The notes under the pieces were generated by a model that was given only the letters and a program-made list of their open reading frames with translations, was not told the origin of the DNA and searched no databases. The position numbers and the translations under genes were made by a program. Positions 8,129 through 16,807 of a stretch of DNA of 40,345 bases are shown here, piece by piece. Every line of letters starts with the position of its first letter. Within the stretch, counting starts at the first letter, position 1. Source of the DNA: Nostocales cyanobacterium LEGE 12452 (GTDB taxonomy: Bacteria; Cyanobacteriota; Cyanobacteriia; Cyanobacteriales; Nostocaceae); the NCBI GenBank assembly GCA_015206945.1, contig JADEXV010000042.1, forward strand, positions 1 to 40,345, read 5' to 3'.

Positions 8129-11100
8129 ATGGAAAACTCCTCTACTACTCAATCCATACAACCAAATTCAGAACGGCAAGAATCTCATTCAGATGTAACA
8201 TGCTCCTTGCATCAGAATGAGCAACAAAAAGCCTTATCTGGAGTTATTGCCCGTATTCGGGAGTCTCTAGACATAGAAACTATCTTCAAAATTACAGTCA
8301 CTGAAGTCCGCCAACTTCTAAAAAGCGATCGGGTTGGCGTGTTTCGTTTTTATCCTGATTTGGCATGGGAAGGGGAATTTATCTATGAAGATGTGGCAAC
8401 AGAATGGGATTCGGCACTAGCAGCCAAACTGCGCGATCACTGCTTTAGTGAGGAGTTCGCAGGACTGTATCAGCAAGGCCGAATTCGAGCAATAGATGAT
8501 ATTTATCAAGTTAATGCCAGTGATTGCTACATCCAGATTCTGGAAAGATTCCAAGTACGTGCCAATATAACTGCCCCCTTGATCAAAGGTAAAGAGTTAT
8601 GGGGATTGTTGTGTATTCACCAGTGTGGTAGCCCTCGACAATGGCAAGCATCAGAAATTGAGTTTGTGCAATTAATCGCCGAACATCTAGGAGTTGCTTT
8701 ACAGCAAGCAGATTACCTGGAACAAGCAAAACTACAATCAGCAGAACTAGCACAAGCAAAAGCCAGAGAAAAAGCAGCTCAATGGCAGAAAACCATAGCC
8801 ATCACCATTGAGAAAATTCGTCAGTCCCTAGATTTGGAAAGCATTTTCCACACAACCACCGCAGAACTTAGGCAGCTGCTAAATGCCGATCGCGTGGCTA
8901 TTTATCGCTTCAATCCCGATTGGAGTGGTGAATTTGTGTTTGAATCAGTGACAGAGGGTTGGGTTTCCCTGATAGATCAACAGTCGCAACGCCCGGAATT
9001 GAAAGAGAACGTCAGCGAATGTAGCGCCAAAGATTTAGCTAACCCTCCAGTCGCTGATACCTATTTACAAGATACAGAGGGTGGGAACTTCACTCAGTGT
9101 GAAGTTTACCGGATTTGTAATGATATTTACAATTCAGGCTTTAGTGACTGCTACATTAAAATTTTAGAGATATATCAAGCAAGAGCTTATGCGATCATTG
9201 CCATTTACCACGGTCAGAAGCTTTGGGGCTTGCTAGCAGCGTACCAAAATGCTGGTGCTCGTGATTGGCAAAAAGATGAGGTTTACTTACTTACCCAAGT
9301 GGGCACTCAACTCGGTGTGGCTTTGCAGCAAGCGGAATTTATCCAACAAATGCAGATCCAAGCAGCAGAGATCAGCAAAGCTGCTGAAAGACAAAGGGCG
9401 TTAGCGAACACTGTCGAAAAAATTCGTCAGTCTCTTGATATTGAAGCCATATTTAAAACCACTACTCAAGAAGTCCAACGACTATTAGAAGTGGAACGAG
9501 TCGCAATTTATCGCTTCTATCCTGATTGGAGTGGGGAATTTGTGGCTGATTCCATCGTTGATGGGTGGACACCAATGGTTAAGCCGCAGCCTGTAACAGA
9601 AGGCGTTCTTGTGCAAGGAAAACAAGCAGGTAAATATGCACGTAATGAAGTTTTTGTCCCAATTTCTCAGGGTGAAAAGCTGTGGGGATTGCTAGTAGCT
9701 TATCAAAACTCCCAGCCTCGTTATTGGCAAGATGAAGAAATCAACTTGCTAGCACAAGTTGGCGTTCAATTGGGGGTAGCATTACAGCAAGCTGAATCTT
9801 TGACACAAATGCAGGTGCAAGCCCAAAAACTGGCTCAAGCGGCCGAACGAGAACGGAAAGCAGCCGAAAGGCAGAAGGCCCTAGCCGCAACGGTAGAGAA
9901 AATCCGCCACTCTCTTGATATTGACACCATCTTTGCGACCAGTACAGAAGAAGTCCGACGGCTATTGGAAGTTGACCGAGTAACAATCTATCGATTCGGA
10001 ACTGATTGGAGTGGGAAATTTGTTGCTGAGTCTTTAGCCCAAGGTTGGACACCAGTAAGGGAAATTGTACCTGCGATGTCTACGACGGGCTATGCCTACG
10101 CAAGTAATTACTTGCAAGAAACCCAAGGCGGGGATTTTGCTAATGGTAAAACTCTTGTTATTAAGGATATTTACAGCACCGATGAGTCTATTTCTTATAT
10201 TGCCCTGATTGAACGAATGGAAGCTAGGGCATATATGATTGTGCCGATTTTTCAGGGTGAGAAACTTTGGGGATTGCTAGCAGCTTATCAAAACATCCAA
10301 CCCCGTGATTGGCAAGAAGATGAGGTAGATTTGCTGATGCAGATTGGTACTCAGTTAGGGGTAGGACTTCAGCAAGCGGAATTACTCGAACAAACTCAAT
10401 GTCAAAAAGAAGAGCTGACCCAGACTCTTAAAGAATTACAGCAGACTCAGAGCCAGTTAATTCAAAGTGAGAAAATGGCAGGCTTAGGGCAGTTAGTTGC
10501 TGGTGTAGCACATGAAATTAATAATCCGATTAGTTTCATTTATGGCAACATCACTTATGTTACTGAACATACCGAAAATTTATTTAAATTACTGCGCCTT
10601 TATCAGAAACAGTATCCTAAAGCAACAGGAGAAATTCAAAAGCAAGTAGCAGCACTAGATTTAGATTTCATTAATGATGACTTGCCCAAAATTCTGACTT
10701 CAATGAAGATGGGCGCAGAGCGGATCTCTCAATTAGTCTTGTCGTTACGAAGTTTTTCTCGACTTGACGAAGCAGGAATGAAGCCAGTTGACCTTCATGA
10801 AGGTATCGACAGTACTTTGCTAATCTTACAACATCGACTGCAACCAGAAACTAATTCTTTTGCGATTGAGGTAGTTAAACAATATGGTGAATTACCCCCT
10901 GTTGTTTGCTATGCAGCCCAGATGAATCAGGTATTTATGAATATTCTCAATAATGCGATCGATGCACTGGAAAACTCAGCAACTAGTGGAAAAAGAATTG
11001 ACAATCCTAAAATTTGGATACGTACAGAAGTCATAGAAGCGAATACTGTTCTGATTTGGATTGCTGACAATGGTTGTGGGATTCCAGAGATTGTGCGATC

Positions 11101-11278
11101 GCGCATTTTTGAACCTTTCTTTACCACCAAACAACCTGGACAAGGTACTGGTTTAGGGTTATCTATTAGTTACCAAATTATTGTCGAAAAACACGGCGGT
11201 AATATCAAGTGTATTTCTGAACCTAGTAACGGCTCTGAGTTCTGGATAGAAATCCCGCTGAAAAGGACAATTAGTTAG
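8129..11278 (+). CDS. Four-GAF histidine kinase with cyanobacteriochrome-like GAFs
   Basis: 1049 residues. Four GAF domains (about 45-195, 230-402, 430-553, 590-750) are separated by Ala/Gln/Glu-rich coiled coils. GAFs 2-4 share DWSGEF/KFV..S...GW and [17 protein letters not shown] blocks and arose by internal duplication. GAF1 has D103-x-C105-F106 and C133 28 residues later, in the place where DXCF cyanobacteriochromes bind bilin. GAF2 keeps only the second Cys (C341). GAF3 is shortened and GAF4 has Ser there (S689). The kinase part has H795 (GVAHEINNP), N-box 933-946, G1 979-986 and GTGLGL 1006-1011. No output domain is present, so a separate regulator must receive the phosphate. Residues 649-658 ([10 protein letters not shown]) are encoded by a dispersed repeat. 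Photoreception is inferred. Confidence 0.9.
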   Translation: MENSSTTQSIQPNSERQESHSDVTCSLHQNEQQKALSGVIARIRESLDIETIFKITVTEVRQLLKSDRVGVFRFYPDLAWEGEFIYEDVATEWDSALAAKLRDHCFSEEFAGLYQQGRIRAIDDIYQVNASDCYIQILERFQVRANITAPLIKGKELWGLLCIHQCGSPRQWQASEIEFVQLIAEHLGVALQQADYLEQAKLQSAELAQAKAREKAAQWQKTIAITIEKIRQSLDLESIFHTTTAELRQLLNADRVAIYRFNPDWSGEFVFESVTEGWVSLIDQQSQRPELKENVSECSAKDLANPPVADTYLQDTEGGNFTQCEVYRICNDIYNSGFSDCYIKILEIYQARAYAIIAIYHGQKLWGLLAAYQNAGARDWQKDEVYLLTQVGTQLGVALQQAEFIQQMQIQAAEISKAAERQRALANTVEKIRQSLDIEAIFKTTTQEVQRLLEVERVAIYRFYPDWSGEFVADSIVDGWTPMVKPQPVTEGVLVQGKQAGKYARNEVFVPISQGEKLWGLLVAYQNSQPRYWQDEEINLLAQVGVQLGVALQQAESLTQMQVQAQKLAQAAERERKAAERQKALAATVEKIRHSLDIDTIFATSTEEVRRLLEVDRVTIYRFGTDWSGKFVAESLAQGWTPVREIVPAMSTTGYAYASNYLQETQGGDFANGKTLVIKDIYSTDESISYIALIERMEARAYMIVPIFQGEKLWGLLAAYQNIQPRDWQEDEVDLLMQIGTQLGVGLQQAELLEQTQCQKEELTQTLKELQQTQSQLIQSEKMAGLGQLVAGVAHEINNPISFIYGNITYVTEHTENLFKLLRLYQKQYPKATGEIQKQVAALDLDFINDDLPKILTSMKMGAERISQLVLSLRSFSRLDEAGMKPVDLHEGIDSTLLILQHRLQPETNSFAIEVVKQYGELPPVVCYAAQMNQVFMNILNNAIDALENSATSGKRIDNPKIWIRTEVIEANTVLIWIADNGCGIPEIVRSRIFEPFFTTKQPGQGTGLGLSISYQIIVEKHGGNIKCISEPSNGSEFWIEIPLKRTIS
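10073..10101 (+). repeat. Small dispersed repeat, family A, in frame inside GAF4
   Basis: 29 bases starting gcgatgtctacgacgggc differ at one position from the reverse complement of 35397-35425. They encode [10 protein letters not shown] in the variable loop before the YLQET segment of GAF4. Confidence 0.8.
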
Positions 11279-11355
11279 GAAAAAATAGGCAATGCATTCT
11301 CTACCAGAGGCTACGCCAACACCTACGCCTTCGTGCCATTCCTCTATAAACTTAT

Positions 11356-11520
11356 ATGCAAATCAAAGAAATTCTTCAAGCACTTCCAAGTTTGAGGATA
11401 AGCGATCACCTGAAGATAGCTGAGTCAGCGTTGCAATTGGTTCTTCAAGAAAAATACTCACTTACTAAAGATGAGCAAAAACGCCAATTAACACTAGCCG
11501 CAATACGTCCAGCCATATAG
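11356..11520 (+). pseudogene. Truncated antitoxin-like small ORF
   Basis: 54 residues (MQIKEILQALPSLRISDHLK, then IAESALQLVLQEKYSLTKDEQ and a short tail). The start resembles small cyanobacterial antitoxin-like proteins of the form ILQALPSLSLSDRLKIAE..L, usually 70-80 residues and paired with a downstream toxin. Here it stops early (AAIRPAI) and no toxin follows, so it looks like a remnant. The assignment rests on remembered family similarity. Confidence 0.45.
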
Positions 11521-12038
11521 TGATACACCCTTTTCAAATGAGAAGTAGATTACCACATTTTCATATTAGTAGGATAAATTCAAATACTCATTTAAAGCTG
11601 CTGCTGTTTTTGGTTCCTTTTGATAGCCGCAGAAACTGATTCCGTTTTTAATTGGAGTATGTGCTGAGTCAGATCGGATTGAGTCAGCAAATGCAATATG
11701 GCTGGAGTACAACAAGGACAAAACAATTGTTCGAGGGGAAGCATAACTATTACTGTCTGAGATTTGTATATTGAGTTAGGCATTCATGGTGCACTAACGA
11801 CACCAGTATGTGTGACGAACTAATTCAGGGGACTCTTGTCAATCTTCCCGTTTTTCATGATGAGTTTAAAAGCTAAAATTCCATTATTCAACCGAATGAA
11901 TAGCCAAAGTGTCGCAAATTTAATTGATCCATTGCACTCCCGAATGGCACAAGCTATTCTCATCAGAGAAAATCTCCGTTTTATGAAGGACAAGCACCTT
12001 TACTAGGGTATCCTCGCGCTGGAATTGCACCACAAACA
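11521..12038. other. Degenerate region without a confident gene
   Basis: About 500 bases. A plus-strand ORF at 11857-12006 (MMSLKAKIPLFNRMNSQSVA...) ends in a stop. A second plus frame from about 11965 reads KSPFYEGQAPLLGYPRAGIA and runs on over the end of the next minus-strand gene. This looks like a frameshifted relic of an unknown gene. A short minus ORF at 11592-11783 with CPCC is not convincing. Confidence 0.35.
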
Positions 12039-12662
12039 TTAGAAAAACTCACTCCCGGTGCTATCTTTGGTGCCACAAGCGCTATTACAGGTGTCATTAG
12101 TACCATTCAATTCAGAGGTAGTAGTTGCACCAACTGCCATTACTTGAGACCATTCACTGATGCGGTTGTTATCTAAGACAGCTCGCACTCGATAACCAAG
12201 CTGAATTTTATGCATTAATAAGATTAAATCACGGTTGAGTAATCCTTGTGATTTTTGGTTTTCATTAGATGCAGCTTGTATACGAAAGCAGCGATCGCTT
12301 TGTCGTTTCAACTTGGGAGACTTGCCTTCCATAAGCACCGTTTGCAGTTCGTATGCTTCAGCTTCAGGATATGCTTCCCAGCAAAGTTGCCAGTAACTTG
12401 ACCAGCGAATTAAATCTGATGGTAATTCCTCCACCTCATCCGACAATGTAGACACAAGCCCGGTGATTGAAGGTTGTACCACTTGAGGCTGACTGGAGGT
12501 GATATCAGCAGTTACAGGGTTTATAAATCCTGGTTGCCCAACCTTCTGTGCAGCTATAGATGAACCATCATCAACAATTAGTATCAGCCCGAATATCAAA
12601 GTTAACAGCAGCATCAATCGTAGGCATTGTAATTGCACTAACGACAAGATTTTCAGATTCAT
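12039..12662 (-). CDS. Exported or anchored protein, fibronectin-like, unknown function
   Basis: 207 residues. A hydrophobic N-terminal segment (about 9-30, LQCLRLMLLLTLIFGLILIV) is a signal peptide or anchor. A Ser/Gln/Val-rich linker leads to a segment (about 84-176) with the pattern WSSYWQLCWEAYPEAEAYEL...CFRIQ...LGYRVRAVLDNNRISEWSQ, which resembles a fibronectin type III-like beta-sandwich. The C-terminus (about 180-207) is low in structure and contains two Cys. It overlaps another open plus frame, so the true 3' end may be altered. No catalytic motif is seen. It is not clearly in an operon with the upstream carbonic-anhydrase-like gene, although both are on the minus strand about 130 bases apart and both are exported. 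Confidence 0.6.
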   Translation of the reverse strand: MNLKILSLVQLQCLRLMLLLTLIFGLILIVDDGSSIAAQKVGQPGFINPVTADITSSQPQVVQPSITGLVSTLSDEVEELPSDLIRWSSYWQLCWEAYPEAEAYELQTVLMEGKSPKLKRQSDRCFRIQAASNENQKSQGLLNRDLILLMHKIQLGYRVRAVLDNNRISEWSQVMAVGATTTSELNGTNDTCNSACGTKDSTGSEFF

Positions 12663-12791
12663 AAATTATGCAAAAGTTAATTGCTTAGGCACAAGCCAAG
12701 AAATAAAGATACCAGCCGTCATAAAATAGATCCACGCTACACAACGAGCAGCTAAAAATACGGCTGGTATAAGAGTGAAAGCGGTCTCCCC

Positions 12792-14072
12792 TTACCACTC
12801 CACAGGTAGAATCAGGCTGCCGTTGTCGGCATAGATTGTTCGAGAACTGACCTCTGTTCTGGGAGGTAATGTAGAATTGAAGACTGCGCTTCTTTGCCCA
12901 ATTGCTGAGTTGTTGCCAATAACTGAACGGAATATAACAGAATTTGGCCCTAGCCCTACGGAATCCTTTATGCTCGTCTCAGGACCATTAGCAACACCAT
13001 TGACAACCTGTCTACCGCCATGAACTAGAGCGCGAGGCCCGTAGCCAATATTATCACCAAGAGTCAAGCTAGTTGTTTCTAAAGCATGAAAGACAACATC
13101 GTTTGCCATCCCAGTAATTTCCCCGACATTAAAAGGTTGACCTTCATCAGCACGCAGCGAAATTCTATTACCTATTTTGTTAGTAAGGCTTGCTAAAGGA
13201 TCTTCCAGAATGATATTGCCGATGATGCGGTTACGGAAGTTTGGATCACGAGTAACAATCCCACCTATCTGCGGCAGACCTCCAGGGTTAAAAGCTGTGA
13301 CTGGAGCGAAATTTATCCCTTGTACGTTTGTCAAATCTGCTCTAGCTAATTCTGTGTAACCTTTGGCAAATGCTTCATTGACTTCAATAATGCCTTCCAT
13401 TAATGCAACGTCGGCTTGGGTCAGGTTTGCTACTTTCCCCAAACTGCCGCTAGTAGCTTCAAGGTTATTTGTGACGTTTTTACCCGGCAGGACAACTTTC
13501 CCAGCAGGTAAGGTAACACCAGGGCCAACCCGTGAGAGAAAGTTGATTACCGTGTTTCTTTCTACAGTTGCACCGTCTATTTCACAGTTAAAAGCGAGAA
13601 ATGTCTCTGGAATAGTGTTGCTGAACTGAGTATTGGTAACTGGGTCAGTAAAAGGCCCGGTTAAGCCTTGAGTACCGATTTTGGCTGCACCTTTGACAAC
13701 AGCCATGTGTGCCAGAATGACACGCGGGCCAATCTCCACTCCTGTCCCCGAAGCTATAACGTTCACTTGGTCTTGGACATTAGAATCATCTGCAATTCTA
13801 ATGGGAGCAGTAGTAGCGTCTAACTCGGCAAATGGTGCAACATAGACTTTTTCGCCCAAGCTAATATTTGTTGGATTTCTGATTGTTGCAGTTGGGTCAA
13901 TGAAACTAGCTGACTCTGAAGGTGCTGTGCTTGGACATATAGGTAGGTTATTCGCCGTTGGATTACAAACTCCTCCAGCAGCAACTGCGGGTTGTTTATG
14001 TATCTGTGTACCTATGACAAACGTTAGGATAATTGCAACTAAGGCGCTAAAAATTGGGCGAGGTTTGAGCAT
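12792..14072 (-). CDS. Exported gamma-carbonic-anhydrase-like left-handed beta-helix protein
   Basis: 426 residues from the ATG at 14072, which has GAGGAG 10 bases upstream; a GTG at 14090 is the alternative. Signal peptide about 1-32 (ends AVAA). Two hexapeptide-repeat modules follow. Module 1 (about 55-205) has SNVQDQVNVIA and LAHMAVVKG, recalling the NxQD..H and GH.A.VHG blocks of Cam/CcmM. Here the first metal His is Ile (I106) and the last is Lys (K127), leaving H122. Module 2 (about 310-410) has NDVVFHALE (H329) and YGPRALVHG (H351). So each module lacks part of the three-His site. The role may be a divergent carbonic anhydrase or a non-catalytic relative. A helical Ala/Glu-rich segment (about 218-246) joins the modules. 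Confidence 0.8.
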   Translation of the reverse strand: MLKPRPIFSALVAIILTFVIGTQIHKQPAVAAGGVCNPTANNLPICPSTAPSESASFIDPTATIRNPTNISLGEKVYVAPFAELDATTAPIRIADDSNVQDQVNVIASGTGVEIGPRVILAHMAVVKGAAKIGTQGLTGPFTDPVTNTQFSNTIPETFLAFNCEIDGATVERNTVINFLSRVGPGVTLPAGKVVLPGKNVTNNLEATSGSLGKVANLTQADVALMEGIIEVNEAFAKGYTELARADLTNVQGINFAPVTAFNPGGLPQIGGIVTRDPNFRNRIIGNIILEDPLASLTNKIGNRISLRADEGQPFNVGEITGMANDVVFHALETTSLTLGDNIGYGPRALVHGGRQVVNGVANGPETSIKDSVGLGPNSVIFRSVIGNNSAIGQRSAVFNSTLPPRTEVSSRTIYADNGSLILPVEW

Positions 14073-14263
14073 GGAAAGAAAACTCCTCACGGTTTTTGGA
14101 ATATTTGGCTATGGGAAAATCTGCGCTCTTCAAGTAAGAGATATAGTCAGACGATCGCATACAGCGGGCAAAACGCGATCGCAACCGCAGGAATTACTCA
14201 AAAATTACATTGCACCCGTCTTTAATTTAGGCTCTTTCTCTGTTTGAGTATGAGAAATGCAGG

Positions 14264-14491
14264 TTAACCACCCCAATAACCTGCCAATTTGAAGGCTACT
14301 TGCAAGACAGATGATAATAAGGTGTTCAAAACTGGAACTGTAACTCTCGTTGTTGCCCCAGCAGCAGCCTCATTGTAGACACTTTGCCAAGCTTCTAGCC
14401 CGCTAGTAGATTCTCTATGAACTTGTGTACTAACAGCTAACGTTAAGCCAAGCGCAGCTAAACCAACTAATATTGTGCGACGTTTCAACAT
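14264..14491 (-). CDS. Small exported protein with leader related to its neighbour
   Basis: 75 residues. MLKRRTILVGLAALGLTLAV is a signal peptide whose layout parallels the neighbouring beta-helix protein (MLKPRPIFSALVAIILTFVI then GTQIHKQ, here STQVHRES). The mature part is short, with an Ala/Thr/Val-rich end (AFKLAGYWGG). It might be a small envelope protein or the leader of a lost paralogue. A long inverted repeat lies just before the start. Function not recognised. Confidence 0.55.
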   Translation of the reverse strand: MLKRRTILVGLAALGLTLAVSTQVHRESTSGLEAWQSVYNEAAAGATTRVTVPVLNTLLSSVLQVAFKLAGYWGG

Positions 14492-14521
14492 TATTTCTTG
14501 ATACCTAATAGTTCGCCAAGT

Positions 14522-14589
14522 TTATTGGGTAAGGTAAAGCGAAAAGGTACAAGACCTACTTAAACTTTTCGGTTTACCTTACCTAATAA
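14522..14589. repeat. Long inverted repeat upstream of the small exported gene
   Basis: Two 25-base arms (ttattgggtaaggtaaagcg and gaaaag at the left) pair with two mismatches around an 18-base loop, about 30 bases before the start at 14491. It may be a leader stem-loop or a small mobile hairpin. Confidence 0.6.
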
Positions 14590-14804
14590 CTTTCAAATTT
14601 AATTTAATCAAGTGCAAATTGCTACATCTAGCAATTAACAAGCCATTGTAATATTATTTGCTGTTTAACACTAGAGTTCTAGATATTGAAAAAATTTATG
14701 GAAATAATAAAAATAGTATTAAATTTATAATGAAAAACGTAATGATTTAATTAAAAAACTCATCTATCTTAAGGAATAAAATTAGATAAATTGCTGCTAG
14801 TATA

Positions 14805-14841
14805 CAAAAAACGTGCCTTAGAAGCATCACGCTCCTAAGGC
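14805..14841 (-). terminator. Rho-independent terminator of the pnt operon
   Basis: On the minus strand GCCTTAGGAGC pairs with GCTTCTAAGGC around a five-base loop (GTGAT), with one internal mismatch, and is followed by ACGTTTTTTG. It lies about 100 bases past pntB. Confidence 0.8.
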
Positions 14842-14887
14842 AAACAAAGTCTCTAATTCTTTCTTTACTTCGCGCCCTTAGCGCCTT

Positions 14888-14927
14888 CTCTGCGAGACGC
14901 TACGCGTAGCTTGCTTCTCCATAGGAG
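14888..14927. repeat. Small dispersed repeat, family B
   Basis: 40 bases (ctctgcgagacgctacgcgt at the left) match the copy at 16690-16729 at roughly 33 of 40 positions. It includes the palindrome gctacgcgtagc and lies just past the end of pntB. Confidence 0.7.
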
Positions 14928-14943
14928 ATGCAGTTCGTTTCTC

Positions 14944-16350
14944 TTAAAGTTGCTTCACTTCCGAAACCAACTTCGCCACCATATCCTTCGCACTACCAAA
15001 AAGCATCGTAGTTTTATCCTTGTAGAACAACTCATTATCTACACCGGCAAAACCCGTACTCATCCCGCGCTTAATCACAATCGTCTGCTTCGCCCGATCT
15101 ACTTCCAAAATTGGCATACCATAAATCGGGCTATTTTTATCACTCCGCGCCGCCGGATTTACTACATCATTTGCCCCAATTATTAAAGCCACATCTGCTT
15201 GATCGAACTGGGGATTAATATCATCCATGTCGTACAACTGCGTATAAGGCACATTTGCCTCCGCCAACAACACATTCATGTGCCCTGGCATTCTACCAGC
15301 AACTGGATGAATGGCATACTTGACATCAACGCCCATTTTTTCTAACTGATCTGACAATTCCCGGACGCTATGTTGCGCTTGGGCAACTGCCATACCATAA
15401 CCAGGCACGATTACAACAGAACGGGCATAACCCAACATCATCGCCCCTTCTTCGGGATCAATGCTGCGGACACTTTGATCGGTTGCACCACCACTAGCAG
15501 CACCACCACCAGAACTAGAACCTGTACCAAAAGCGCTGAACAGCACACTAAATAAGGAGCGGTTCATCGCCTTACACATAATTTCGGTGAGGATTAAGCC
15601 AGATGCTCCTACCAAAGCACCAGCGATGATTAACATATTGTTCATCACCACGAATCCAGCCGCCGCCGCCGCCACACCTGACAACGAGTTCAACAGCGAG
15701 ATTACCACTGGCATATCGCCGCCACCAATGGGAATGACGAACATCACGCCCAGCACCAATGAAACGCCAACCACTCCCAAGAATATGGGCAAGCTATCTG
15801 GTGTGATGATTAAATAGGCACTACCTACTATGTAAGCACCTAAAAGCAAGAGGTTAAATGGTTGCTGGAATGGAAATGTAATCGGGGAACCGCTAATTAA
15901 ACCTTGTAATTTGGCAAAGGCGAGAAAACTACCTGTGAAGGTAACACCACCGATTAACACGTCCAACAGCATGGAAATGTTGACATCTACGGGTATCGGC
16001 TGAGAACTATCTAATAACCGCCAGAATTCGGCAACGGCTACTAATGCGGAAGCCGCACCACCCAAACCGTTGAGTAAACCCACCATTTGGGGCATTTCCG
16101 TCATTTGGACTTTGTAGGCAACGATCGCACCAATTCCCGATCCAATTGCCAAGCCCAACAATATCATCTCGTAGTTCAACACATGCTGATCTAGCATTGT
16201 TGCCACAATTGCTAGTAGCATCCCCACAGCCGCTACGATATTACCGTTTCTCGCTGTAGCAGGCGATCCCAGCTTTTTCAAGCCCAGAATGAATAACGAT
16301 GCAGCGACTAAGTACGTCAGCTGAATGCCAGTTGGTAAAAAGTCGCTCAC
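14944..16350 (-). CDS. pntB: NAD(P) transhydrogenase beta subunit
   Basis: 468 residues with about nine hydrophobic helices in the first 270 residues, then the NADP(H)-binding domain III (GYGMAVAQAQHSVRELSDQL, HPVAGRMPGHMNVLLAEA, ALIIGANDVVNPAA, STGFAGVDNELF). With PntA1 and PntA2 it couples proton movement to hydride transfer from NADH to NADP+. It starts with GTG that overlaps the stop of pntA2 by four bases, so translation is coupled. In cyanobacteria the enzyme sits in the thylakoid or cytoplasmic membrane and balances NADPH. A Gly/Ser/Ala-rich linker (SSSGGGAASGG) separates the membrane part from domain III. Confidence 0.97.
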   Translation of the reverse strand: MSDFLPTGIQLTYLVAASLFILGLKKLGSPATARNGNIVAAVGMLLAIVATMLDQHVLNYEMILLGLAIGSGIGAIVAYKVQMTEMPQMVGLLNGLGGAASALVAVAEFWRLLDSSQPIPVDVNISMLLDVLIGGVTFTGSFLAFAKLQGLISGSPITFPFQQPFNLLLLGAYIVGSAYLIITPDSLPIFLGVVGVSLVLGVMFVIPIGGGDMPVVISLLNSLSGVAAAAAGFVVMNNMLIIAGALVGASGLILTEIMCKAMNRSLFSVLFSAFGTGSSSGGGAASGGATDQSVRSIDPEEGAMMLGYARSVVIVPGYGMAVAQAQHSVRELSDQLEKMGVDVKYAIHPVAGRMPGHMNVLLAEANVPYTQLYDMDDINPQFDQADVALIIGANDVVNPAARSDKNSPIYGMPILEVDRAKQTIVIKRGMSTGFAGVDNELFYKDKTTMLFGSAKDMVAKLVSEVKQL

Positions 16351-16640
16351 GCCTTAATCTCCTTCTTCTTGAACATTTGCAACATTCTGTCTGTCACTAA
16401 AAAACCACCCACAACGTTGATTGTTGCCAGTACCACAGCAATTAAACCGAGAATTACTGACACACTTGTGTCTCTCGCACCAGCAGCAACTATTGCTCCA
16501 AGTACCGCAATGCCAGAAATCGCGTTTGAGCCTGACATTAAGGGCGTGTGTAAAGTCGGTGGGATTTTATTGATAACTTCAAAGCCGATAAAAGATGCCA
16601 ATACAAATACGAACAAAGCAGCAAGTAAAGCCTCTGTCAT
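16347..16640 (-). CDS. pntA2: NAD(P) transhydrogenase alpha subunit, membrane part
   Basis: 97 residues from ATG at 16640 (MTEALLAALFVFVLASFIGF). Three hydrophobic helices with the conserved INKIPPTLHTPLMSGSNAIS segment that starts the proton channel part of domain II. Split alpha subunits are normal in cyanobacteria. A longer frame to 16757 exists, but it would read through a dispersed repeat, so it is rejected. It lies between pntA1 and pntB and overlaps pntB by four bases. Confidence 0.95.
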   Translation of the reverse strand: MTEALLAALFVFVLASFIGFEVINKIPPTLHTPLMSGSNAISGIAVLGAIVAAGARDTSVSVILGLIAVVLATINVVGGFLVTDRMLQMFKKKEIKA

Positions 16641-16689
16641 GAAATCAAAACTCCTTGTATAAATGGAAATGGGGCATTGGGCATCCCTT

Positions 16690-16729
16690 CCCTGCGGGAC
16701 GCTACACGTAGCTTGCTTCCCCGGAGGGG
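16690..16729. repeat. Small dispersed repeat, family B, inside the pnt operon
   Basis: 40 bases (ccctgcgggacgctacacgt at the left) related to 14888-14927, placed in the 167-base gap between pntA1 and pntA2. The 12-base word atggggcattgg occurs on both sides (16669-16680 and 16756-16767). Confidence 0.7.
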
Positions 16730-16807
16730 TACGGCTACGCTCAGGGCAAGTGGGCATGGGGCATTGGTTATTCTCTTTGCCTTTTTATCCCCCTTATCTT
16801 CCATTCC

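Larger units (their letters stand above)
14492..14943. other. AT-rich intergenic region
   Basis: About 450 bases between the small exported protein and pntB. It contains the inverted repeat at 14522-14589, a long AT-rich stretch, the pnt terminator at 14805-14841 and a family B dispersed repeat at 14888-14927. No gene is seen. Confidence 0.6.

Noticed and set aside
11592..11783. 63-residue minus ORF with a CPCC motif
   Set aside because: No recognisable family, no ribosome site, and it lies in a degenerate region. It is kept only as part of the gap description.
13177..13629. Open plus-strand frames opposite the beta-helix gene
   Set aside because: Shadows of the minus-strand coding region with no family features.
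16641..16757. N-terminal extension of PntA2
   Set aside because: It reads through a dispersed repeat and a low-complexity spacer. The ATG at 16640 gives the normal PntA2 start.
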